Source of the DNA: Oncomelania hupensis
Lineage: Eukaryota; Mollusca; Gastropoda; Littorinimorpha; Pomatiopsidae
Direction of reading: 5' to 3'
Assembly: GCA_036898135.1 (NCBI GenBank)
Contig: CM072512.1
Span: 24,119,424-24,183,423 of the forward strand
Length of the DNA: 64,000 nucleotides
The position numbers were made by a program, and so were the translations under genes. How positions within the stretch are numbered: the first letter of the stretch is position 1; the number at the start of each line of letters is the position of its first letter. Under the pieces are notes generated by a model, which was not told the origin of the DNA, did not search any database, and saw only the letters and a list, made by a program, of their open reading frames with translations. Positions 10,751 to 20,708 of the stretch are shown in pieces.

Positions 10751-11324
10751 ACCCCCGTTGGGGTGCCTGGGGTTTCAGTATAAGCCTAAATAATATCCCC
10801 ACTTTCTGGAAATTTAGTGCTTTAAATTCCCATTGTCACTGTCTTTCTCATTTGTTCTTTCTTTTTCCTGCTCTGTTCTACAATCTGCTATACTATCTTC
10901 TTCTTCGCTAGACCAGTCACCTACCTTTTTTCTTGAAAACTCTTCCGGGACAAAAACTCCTTATTTGTGTGTGAGGTCTGCTGGATCAGCTTGGGAATAT
11001 TGGACGCTTTCTGCCAGGGCTTCCTATGATGTTATTATTTAGCAATGTAGGCATTTTATATGTATGTGTTTTGTTGATATTTTATAATGATGTTTGTATT
11101 CTATTTTGTTTTTGTAAACGGGGGTTCAAAAAATTAGAGTATAACCTCAGCATACCCTGTGTGGGATGTCTTTATTGTAAAGTGACTGGCTGGTGGAGGC
11201 CTTCAGTTTTACCACTAGGGTTGTTTCAGCAGATTTTTTATGCGGATTGGGGGTTGTCCGGTCCTGATTTGGCTCGGAAGAGTCCGCTGGACCTAAAAAA
11301 AAATAATCATGTAATGTAATGTAA
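10751..11324 (+). mobile_element. R1 retroposon, full-length copy
   Basis: A 574-bp copy bounded by perfect 12-bp target-site duplications, TGTCTGTCAGTC at 10739-10750 and 11325-11336. The 5' end is ACCCCCGTTGGGG followed by GGTTTCAGTATAA. The 3' end is the GGTCC...GGACC hairpin and a GTAATGTAATGTAA tail. No long reading frame and no tRNA-like A/B boxes are seen. A TSD plus simple 3' tail points to target-primed reverse transcription using another element's machinery (inference). Confidence 0.85.
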
Positions 11325-11336
11325 TGTCTGTCAGTC

Positions 11337-12446
11337 GGTCGGTCCGTCGCTCCAAATTTCACCTGTTTTTTGTTTAAAACACGCCTTTTGCATTACCTTA
11401 AGAATAACTGAATCGATATTCACCAGCTGTCCTTTGCGGAGACTTTAATTACTGCTAAGCATGTTAGGTCATTCGTAGTTGGACTTTTTCAATCGTCAAG
11501 TTCATTGTGATTCACCATTTTCTAAACACCTTTGGCGCTGTCTCAAAAAATTGGCTGACCCGATTTTAATATTTTTTTGCTTGCAAATAGTTCAGTTCGT
11601 GGCCTATCATCCCATGTTTTCTTTGGCTTCTTTACGATAAAGCCGAGTCACTACACGGCCAAGAGGATCAACACTTTTTAAAATGCTTATTTTTCAGCAA
11701 TGTGTAAATCTGTCTGGAAATAAATTTGAATGGATTCCCATCTTTGTGTGCGTGCGTGCGTGTATGTGTGTGTGTATGTGATGTTGTTTATAATGGCAGT
11801 CTCGTGTAATAGTAGCTGCCATTGCATAATGGTGTAAACAAGAGTTTTATTCAATTGAACGCATAATTATGGCAAACAAGGACGACACGTAGTACAGGAC
11901 CGGCAATCTTATTTATAAAGCCGACCGGGTGTGAGCTGCGACTGCATTTGACTATGGTTCGTATCTTACATTTCCACACAGGCACGGGGATTTTGTTTTA
12001 TGTGATGTTGTTTTTAGTGGCGACTACGTTTACCAGCGAGAGAAGATTGCTATGTGAATAATTGATCCACAACGAGGACCACACTTGTGTAAAGGGGAGG
12101 TTGAAAGAATGCAAACCGAGTGAGCAAGCCTGTTATTTCCCTACACAGCCGTTTCTGTTTAAGCTCTTGATGGCACACAGTTCAAAAGGATAAACCTGTC
12201 CCCGTAGAAAAGTCGACTTAATACATAACAAACAAAAAGGTCAATAGCGAATACAGTTGTTGTTGTTTTTTTTTACAGCGAACTAATGTGTGTTGATGTT
12301 TTGTTTGAATTTAATGGGGGATCGAGAGATATAACAAAAAACGTTTTGCAACCACCTCATAAGTTAAAGGTATATTATAATCTTAATTTCGGAGTTTTAC
12401 ATTTTAAGCGAGTATTATCATAATTGGTCTGATACATCGCTTTATC
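11337..12446. other. Repeat flank, then no gene
   Basis: The first ~300 bp appear to continue the dispersed repeat interrupted by R1 (GGTCGGTCCGTCGCTCC onward). A short TG-rich run follows near 11740-11785. No gene. Confidence 0.4.
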
Positions 12447-12600
12447 AGCTCAAGAGCTGCTCAAGATGCTGGCCGAAAGAGGATCGAACTCAAGCCCCCC
12501 CCCCCCTCTCCCACCTCCATACCCCCAAGGCGCCAACGTGCTGCTTTATGCGCATTGTCAAACACCTCAGACAACTGAGCAGTTCTGGACGACCAAAGGG
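12447..12600 (-). repeat. Fragment of a SINE-like repeat
   Basis: CAGCTCAAGAGCTGCTCAAG followed by GCTGGCCGAA, a GATCGAACTCAAGC block (reverse complement resembles a tRNA B box) and CCAAGGCGCCAACGTGCTGC. Related blocks recur at 42990-43046 and 55308-55390. A poly-C run sits inside. Confidence 0.45.
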
Positions 12601-13931
12601 AATGAGACGTTATGAGCTTGCTTGGTGTGTTTAGGTGACTGGCATCCACTGTTTTAAGAATACGCGACAGTATCTTTATAGTCCATGCGACAGTATGCAC
12701 GACGTGTAGACAATTACACAGCAAAAAAAAAGAAAGTTTGTTTTAGATTAATATAACGATAATAATTTAAGGGTGTCATACACTTTAATTTAGTCACAAA
12801 GTGTAAGCAACTTTGGTCAGGAGTGACTGAGTAGCCGGTAAATCAACAGATCAATCAACCAGTTAATGAGTCATCATTGTATGCAGAGCCTTTAGACACA
12901 CATAGATTCACCCCTACCCAGCTCTTTCACCTTAACAAATGGGGTGGAGAGGAAGAAGGGGGCCGCCAAAATAAGAACAATTCAGGTATATATTTTAGGG
13001 GAAAAAAGGTCATGCATATATTAATATGCCAAATGGGGATTTAAGGAAATAAAACGTACAGCACATTATTATTAACCATCCCAGCACCCAGCGCTTGATT
13101 ATCTGGAAACAATACGTGACCCAGACACGGTCTAAAATTAGCAAGAAACCGCGTAGCGAATCTAGTTTGGCCCACCTAGCCAACGAAGGAGGTTGGAACT
13201 CAGGGAGGGTCTTATGACATTCTTGACATTCCGAAAATACCTGCACGGTTTCCAAGGCGTATTTAAGTAAATATTCATGGGAAATGATAATACCCGTCCT
13301 TTGAAATTAATATTATTGTTTCTTGCAATAAAATCAAAGGCGTGACTAATGACCCATTTCAGTTAGTCAACTCTTTTTGTTTAGAAGTACATGCGTCTTG
13401 TCTGAATATAATTTACATCAAGAGTTGTACCCACCTTTTAAACAACGGAGGGCATTTGGGAGAGTGGTGTAGAGTGTGAGGGAATGAAGAGAGAGGGCGT
13501 GGAAAAAGAAGACAGATGGTGGAGTGAGGGAGAAGAAAGACTTTCAAAAGAAAAGTGATTTCTCGTTCCATTTCTCTTCCCCTTTGGTCTAAAGAAAGCA
13601 CACAAACAGAAACTGTGACAGTCGGGAGAGTTTTGAAGAAAAAAAATTATTCCTGAAAATCGATACGCCGTTATACGAATACCACATCACGGAGAGTCCG
13701 CGCCACTACAAAGTACTTTGCATTAGGAATAGTCGCTGATAACGTAAATTAATTCCACCGTAATCTGGAGTCTCTGCGATTGTGACGATACAGACTCAAT
13801 TAATTAACCACGCGCCTATGAATCGAGAAGAATGATTGAATGTAGTGTGGGTATGACGCAATCAAATATAAATGACGTGAATCGCTGTGACGTCATATAT
13901 ATTTCAGCCCGGCTCTTCAATACAAGTTTAA
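12601..13931. other. No gene seen
   Basis: No coding sequence, RNA gene or clear repeat recognised. Confidence 0.45.
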
Positions 13932-13932
13932 G

Positions 13933-14125
13933 GGGCCGGGTAGCTCAGTTGGTAAGAGCGTCTTGCTAGTAACGTAACCGAAAGGTCGCTGGTTCGAATC
14001 CCGGATTGGTCAACGTGTGATCATATTATTTTCCCCTTTACCAACAACTGGCCCGCTGGTGTCAGTATAAATCGGTCCAGTAGTCACCTATCTGCAAGAG
14101 TGTCGTGTGACTATAATCTACAAAC
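13933..14125 (+). mobile_element. tRNA-derived SINE (family B)
   Basis: The tRNA-like head has an A box (TAGCTCAGTTGGTAAGAGCG) and a B box (GGTTCGAATCCC). It is followed by a non-tRNA body that is shared with the copy at 34835-35024: ATATTATTTTCCCCTTTACC, CTGGTGTCAG and TGTCGTGTGACTATAATC. The shared body rules out a plain tRNA gene. Compared with the other copy the anticodon arm differs by a short indel. Confidence 0.85.
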
Positions 14126-15254
<1,129 letters not shown>

Positions 15255-15415
15255 GAAGGGAGGGAGGAAACCGGAGTGCCCGGAGAAAACCCTCGGTGAC
15301 CTCAATAGTCTCGTACCTAAGTCACATACGTTCGCCCCTTGCGGAAATCGAACCCGCGACCTTCGGCATAGGAAACCGGCGACTTATCCATTGCGCCACA
15401 AGGCCACCCCCAAGA
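15255..15415 (-). mobile_element. tRNA-Arg-like SINE (family C)
   Basis: On the minus strand a tRNA-like head (GGCGCAATGGATAAGTC A box, GGGTTCGATTTCC B box) runs into a body containing GGTTTTCTCCGGGCACTCC and a GGTTTCCTCCC end. That body module is familiar from several invertebrate SINE families. The head abuts the (ATT)n tract. Confidence 0.8.
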
Positions 15416-15427
15416 ATATTATTATTA

Positions 15428-15513
<86 letters not shown>
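15416..15513. repeat. (ATT)n microsatellite
   Basis: About 30 nearly uninterrupted ATT units immediately 5' of the SINE head. Confidence 0.97.
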
Positions 15514-15519
15514 CAACTA

Positions 15520-15975
15520 GCGTTCATCGTCCTCCATTGACTGTCCACGTTACTGTTCATTATTTATTGGTCTTCACCGTTCCGTCAACCGACAACCGTT
15601 CTACGTTCGCCGTCGTCCTTCATCGGTTCTTCTCCGTCGTCCGCTCTCATTTATCCTTCATCGTCTCTTCACCGTTGATTCTTCACCGACTTTAGCTAAG
15701 TAATGACGATACTTGCCTGCCAACGAAACATGGACAAATCTGGGTGACAGGCAGCATCTGAATTGTTAATATATTTTGTTCTTTTGGTTTAGTAAATTAA
15801 TGACTACACATTACGTTCCATCCAATCATCTCATTAATAAATGTTGAACATTTAAGAAAAATAGAGTCGCATCTTTTTTGTATGAAAAAAGCAGGTGATG
15901 GAAGAGACTTCATTCTCTTATTTATTTTCTTAAGGCATAGTTATCTGCCCCCTCACCGATAATACGTGACAAACG
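15520..15975 (+). repeat. Possible 5' LTR of the gypsy element
   Basis: This sequence immediately precedes a tRNA-Pro-like primer binding site, so it is where the 5' LTR should end. Its start cannot be fixed because no second LTR copy survives in the window. CGTC/TTCACCG-rich sequence at 15540-15690 stands out from the AT-rich surroundings. Confidence 0.3.
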
Positions 15976-15992
15976 TGGGGGCTCGGTCCGAA
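15976..15992 (+). promoter_or_regulatory. Candidate primer binding site (tRNA-Pro-like)
   Basis: TGGGGGCTCGGTCCGAA resembles the tRNA-Pro primer binding site used by many LTR retroelements (one extra G). It lies 2.4 kb upstream of the gag start, farther than usual. The intervening THAP exon pair and SINE could account for part of the distance. Confidence 0.45.
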
Positions 15993-16794
15993 GGATCTAT
16001 TAACATCTATTAACAGTTTTTCTTGTTACGTACGACTCTATCAACATTTATTAACATTGTAACATGTATGTTTGTCACATCATCTGCTAGCTGAACCGCT
16101 GACATATTGTTTTTAAAGAGTTATTTTAACCTCAGCAACTTGGACATTCCTTCTGAACCATTGACGATAGTCTCTTTCGGGTTAGAAACTATTGTAAAAG
16201 AGTATCCTACAGTTTGGTTACTCTTATGCTATGTTCTTCGGAAACAGGCATTGCTAGCACTTGACTATGTTGTAATAATGTTGCGTAAGTCATTATTTTA
16301 GTCAGTGGGTTCGAGACTCGAACTAGCGCTAGAAATAGACTGTGCGTAGTCTATAACAGTATGTTGCCGATAATTGACTACTCGCAATAGCATGCGACTG
16401 TGAATAGTCACTTATCGAAGACTAAGTCCTAGTGGATCGTTTATTGAGTTCTGCTAAACGATTGCGATCACTAGATGAAGTTTTATGCCTGGTGAGGTTG
16501 TGCACATTGGAAATGTAGTGTGAACACAGAATCATCGGATGATCTATGTCCTTAGTAGCTTACGGTTCATAAGAACGGCAGAAGTACTAAGCGGGAAAGA
16601 AAACTAGTTGTTTTGGTTCATGTGGTAATCCGTGAACGGGCGTGAAACACTAGTGTGTGTGTTTTTGTATTTTAAAATACACACGGTGAAAGCCCTAAGA
16701 TATTATGTGTCTGTCTAGGGTGACATAACTATCCGTGGCATTAGAGTAAGCCCACATCATAGTTAGTCGACGAGTGAAGTACTGAAGACCTCGG
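15993..16794. other. No gene seen; possible gypsy leader
   Basis: Non-coding. It would be the leader of the gypsy element if the primer binding site is real. Confidence 0.3.
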
Positions 16795-16868
16795 TATAGC
16801 GCTGTTTCATAATGAAAGCGAAAGTGGCGGATCGGTTGCGGCCCTTGGGTTCGGCTAGTTCCGGTTGA
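16795..16868 (+). promoter_or_regulatory. Shared upstream cassette, left copy
   Basis: Two boxes, TATAGCGCTGTT (16795-16806) and GGCTAGTTCCGGTTGA (16853-16868), occur upstream of the left THAP exon. They recur in the same order, on the opposite strand, upstream of the right THAP exon. Sequence between and outside the boxes is not conserved, which looks more like regulatory sites than terminal repeats. Confidence 0.45.
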
Positions 16869-16934
16869 AGCAAGAAAGATAGAGGGTTATATAAATTATA
16901 TTTCTCTTGTACAATCGTTCAAATTTTACTCAGG

Positions 16935-17008
16935 ATGGCTGCTTGCTGTGCATATGGATGTACGAACAGACCTCAACGTGATAGAAAACGAGGCGTAACT
17001 TTTCACAA
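16935..17008 (+). CDS. THAP-type zinc finger, first exon
   Basis: Starting at the ATG (16935) the frame encodes the N-terminus typical of THAP domains: small residues, CCAYGC providing the first cysteine pair, a basic loop, then GVTFHK, which matches the conserved FHxFP start. It ends at a good donor (CACAA|GTAAAT at 17008). The second zinc pair (C-x2-H) would be in a later exon that I could not find. THAP domains bind DNA in host factors and in P-element-like transposases. ACTCAGG before the ATG could also be an acceptor. Confidence 0.5.
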
Positions 17009-17136
17009 GTAAATATAATAGTAATTTTGCGTTGATTAATCGAATCGATGTACTGTGCTGTGTAGTGTGTCTTCTTCTTCCGTAGATGCCCACAATCAAT
17101 TTTGATTATTATGGCACTTTTTACCAAGTGTTTTCT

Positions 17137-17376
17137 TGTTACCGGCACTCACCCGTCTAGGACATGAGCGTCAGGATCTTTAAAGTCCGTTATGATGGAA
17201 TGTATGCGACACAGACTAGACCTCGGTTTATACTGTCATCCGAAGGAGTAGGAAAACAGGAGTAAAGTGTCTTTCCCAGGGACACAACACAATGGCCCGG
17301 CCAGGGCACAAACCCGGGACCTTCAGATCCACAAGCCGCAGCACTACCATTAGACCACAGTGCCTCCTCGAGTGTT
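17137..17376 (-). mobile_element. tRNA-derived SINE (family A), 3'-truncated
   Basis: On the minus strand a head with GTGGTCTAATGGTAGTGC and a B-box-like GGGTTTGTGCCC is followed by the body GACACTTTACTCCTG, TATAAACCGAGGTCTAG and TTTAAAGATCCTGACGC. The full-length relative is at 58346-58763. The downstream third of the body is missing here. Confidence 0.85.
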
Positions 17377-17736
17377 ACTGTGTAAGCGTGTCTTGTCAGC
17401 TCCAAGCCCAAGGAACACTGTCATAAGTAATCTCAACCAAATAACTAGCTGTCTTCAGCCAAAATCATGATAAATCATTTATTAAAATTGTAAAAGTAAA
17501 TTTAACAATAACTGCCTAAACATTGATTGCTGATTTGTTTGTTCAGAAGGCCTAATTCGTTTGTCAGTGACCTACATTCACGAGAAATTCGAAGTCTCTT
17601 TCTTTTTCTTTGCTTTAATTTTTTAATTGAGAAATGTTAATGTTGCAGTTTATCTAGAAGATAACATTATTATACAGTAGAATAATTTTTGTTTTTAATT
17701 CAGTGAAGCAACTGCAATTATGTCTTATTATTTTAC
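17377..17736. other. No gene seen
   Basis: AT-rich, non-coding. It would be intronic to either THAP exon. Confidence 0.4.
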
Positions 17737-17916
17737 ATTGTTGTAATCTTTCCGAATCAGTCGCAAACGTTGTTCCCACAGTCGTTTCAGTGTTTTGTTA
17801 GCTGGTAATTTGTGTAACTTAACAATGCGCCCTTCAATTACTTTTCCTGCGAAATTAGGGCAGCAAACGCAATACTGTTTTCCTCCGCCACAAGTCTTCC
17901 GTCTATGTTCGGCCAT
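17737..17916 (-). CDS. THAP-type zinc finger, first exon (convergent)
   Basis: From the ATG at 17916 the frame gives a cysteine cluster (YCVCCPN), then VKLHKLPAN (the FHxFP-like position), LKRLWEQ (the conserved Trp) and LIRKDY, in the order of a THAP domain. The exon ends at a donor, CAAT|GTAAAA (17737). It faces the left THAP exon, so the two genes would run into each other. The downstream C-x2-H part was not found. It may be a gene remnant or half of a rearranged transposon. Confidence 0.5.
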
Positions 17917-17925
17917 GCTTAATAC

Positions 17926-18010
17926 TCAACCGGAACTAGCCGGTGTCCTTGGCATAGGTGAAGGCAGGGACGGATAACTCTATCTGCACTAGTTTTGCAA
18001 CAGCGCTATA
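17926..18010 (-). promoter_or_regulatory. Shared upstream cassette, right copy
   Basis: Contains TCAACCGGAACTAGCC (17926-17941) and AACAGCGCTATA (17999-18010), the reverse complements of the two boxes at 16853-16868 and 16795-16806. The inner box is only 9 bp from the THAP ATG here, compared with about 66 bp on the left. Confidence 0.45.
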
Positions 18011-18390
18011 AACCACTAGCAATACGTTAGGTTGGTGGCTTCTTATTCAAACCACTCGTGTGTTGTTGTTACTGATACTAGTCAGGATAGACAGCAGCAC
18101 GGATACATAAAACCTTTGCTATTTTAACGTATTTGTCATAGAACGAAATTTATTCCTGAAGGTTTTACCAATAGCGAGTATTGTTTCATTCACAAGTTTG
18201 CACTTTTGTGTTTACATTGTCGAAAACGTAGCCATTTTGTTTCATCTAGCTGTGTGACGTTTTCAAAATTCGTCATTAAATTGATTGCGTCATTACCAGT
18301 GTAGGTGAGCGTATACATTAGTTTTCTTGCATCATAATTTTTTGTCTCTGCAACATTCATAACTTAAAATTGTTGTGTTTTGCTTGACTC

Positions 18391-20211
18391 ATGAGTGTAA
18401 CCACGAGAGCTCAATCAAAACAGATGGAGTTAAGGGAAATCTTCGTGCGTGCTAAAGCACAAGGAGAAGCTTTAGGTTTGACGGGAACTGATCTCCGAGA
18501 TTATATCAAAGAGACAGAATCAGAAGAGCGTCGTCTGCAAGCACAATCAGAAGAGCGACGTCTGCAGGCCGAAGCAGAAGCAGAACGTCGTCGAAACGAT
18601 TTCGAGTTGGAGCGTCTGCGTCTTCAACTAGTTCAAGCGAATGTTGAAGCCAATACAAACAGCAATGCAGCAGAGCTCTCATTTTCAAGAACCAACAATT
18701 GCCGCTCGGACAAATTCAAAGTCAAGCTCCCTTATTTTGAGGATAAAGACGACTTAGAAACGTATCTAAGGACCTTTGAACGCACAGCAACTATCCAAGA
18801 ATGGGAAAGAGAAGAGTGAGCACCAAGATTAGGTACTCTACTGAAAGGAAAAGCCCGTGAAGTATACTCCATGCTCAGTGACAGTGACGCAGCAGACTAC
18901 GACACATTGAGGATAGCTCTGCTCTTACGTTTCCGTTTAACCGCGGAAGAATACCGGAAGAAATTCCGTGAGGCGAAACGACAACAGGGCGAATCAACGC
19001 AAGAATATGCAGCGAAGTTGAATCTTTGGTTAGACAGGTGGCAAGAATTGGCTGACAAGAACGATACCTATGATGATCTGCGAGACTTGTTCGTACAAGA
19101 GAAATTTTTGGGAGGTCTCCCGTACGATCAAGCTAGGTTCGTGCGAGAGAGGGAGCCACGAAATATGGAAGAGGCACTGAGGTTCGCCTTAATTTTCGAA
19201 TCCGCTAAGCAATCGACTGCAACGGATCACGAGCGACCTCGACGTCCTAACCACCACCATTTTGACAACAAACGTGACGACGACAAACGTAAAAAGAGTA
19301 AAGAGAGAAATGACAAAGGGGTCAACATCAGCGACAGAAGTCATGAAGTACCAAGATCTGGAAATAGGTCGGGTTGCTTCGGATGTGGCGGAGACCATAG
19401 GTACCGCAACTGTCCCGGAAGAAAACCACAGCAAAAGCAACATGGTCAATCCGCAGCGGCAATAGCGAAAGAGTTAGCTCAAGCGGAGGAGACAAAAGAG
19501 AAGTTGTGTGAGACTTGCTGTGCCATTCCGTTCACACCGGAATGTAGAGTGATAGTGGAGGGCGTCGGAACAACAGCACTGCGAGATACCGGAGCGTCAC
19601 TGTGTATTGTACGAAAGGATCTCATTCCCGAGCAGTGTTTGACCGGCGAGAGCATAGAAATTATACTAGACTCAGCGCCAGAGAAGAGAACATTGCCCAT
19701 AGCCAGAGTAGAAATGGACACTCCATACTTTGAAGGCACTACCGAAGTTGCAGTCATGGATAACCCTGTAAGTTCCGCCCTGATTGGCAACTACAGGAGA
19801 GATGCATCGGGTGTACTTCAACCCGTATCCGTCTATCCAATCCACGATATTTGCGCCACTGTGCTGACGAGAGCATCAGTGCAGAAAAAGACACCACCTC
19901 TGCGCGTATCGACTTCACTACTAGGTGACGTGACTCCTAACGAGTTGTCTACTGCGCAGAAGGAAGATGCTACCCTTGCCAACATACGTCGACTAGCAGA
20001 TCAAAAGACGCCAGTGAAGGAGGGACGTGGGAAAGGAGAGAAAGTCATCGCCACTTACGAGTGGAAAAAAGACATATTGTACCGAGTTTTTCACAAAGGA
20101 AACAAGGAGTACAAGCAAGTAGTGGTACCGAAGAAATACCGCCAAGAAGTTCTTCGCTTAGCACACGATATTCCAATGGCAGGACACTTGGGTGTGACAA
20201 AGACCAAATGA
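18391..20211 (+). pseudogene. Gypsy gag-protease-integrase N-terminus
   Basis: The frame starts at ATG 18391 and encodes a coiled-coil-like, Glu/Arg-rich segment (around residues 45-85), then a gag core. A TGA at 18816-18818 interrupts it; the same frame continues from 18819 and the replaced codon was probably TGG. Further on are a CCHC knuckle (CFGCGGDHRYRNC), a retropepsin motif (RDTGAS) and, after a linker, the start of the integrase zinc domain (LAHDIPMAGHLG). It ends in a frameshift near 20208. Confidence 0.85.
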
Positions 20212-20708
20212 CTACGTGTGGCCTGGAATTTGTGAGGATGTTCGTCGATATTGTGCGTAATGTGACGCCAAAAGGGGCTACAAGGAAAGTTCCACTCGGA
20301 CGAATGCCTGTGATCGACACTCCGTTTGAACGAGTTGCTGTCGATCTAATTGGACCGATCATACCGTGTTCTGATCGTGGACACAGGTATATTCTCACCG
20401 TCGTCGATTATGCCACTCGATACGTGGAAGCAAAAGCTTTGAAGACGGCCAAAGCTGATGAAGTATCAGAAGCTTTGTGGGAGATGTGGACCCGCCTCGG
20501 CGTTCCACGCGAAATTCTGACTGATCATGGTGAACTAGCTCAAGAAGTGAACCGACTGTTGAGTGTAAAGGGTTTGAAGACATCCCCAAGACACGCTCAA
20601 GGAAACGGGTTGGTTGAGCGATATAACGGGACTATAAAAGCTATGATGAAACACATGTGCCAGGAACAACCCAAGGAATGGGATAGGTACGTACCAGCGC
20701 TGTTGTTT
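20212..20708 (+). pseudogene. Gypsy integrase catalytic core, 5' part
   Basis: After the frameshift the core continues: VAVDLIGP supplies the first catalytic Asp, LTDHG the second and NGLVERYNG the Glu. The stretch after LTDHG is several residues shorter than usual, a small deletion. The frame runs into the (TAA)n tail of the inserted LINE at 20709. Confidence 0.85.

Noticed and set aside
13933..14012. Genuine tRNA gene
   Set aside because: A copy with the same downstream body exists at 34835-35024 and the anticodon arm is irregular, so it is a SINE head.
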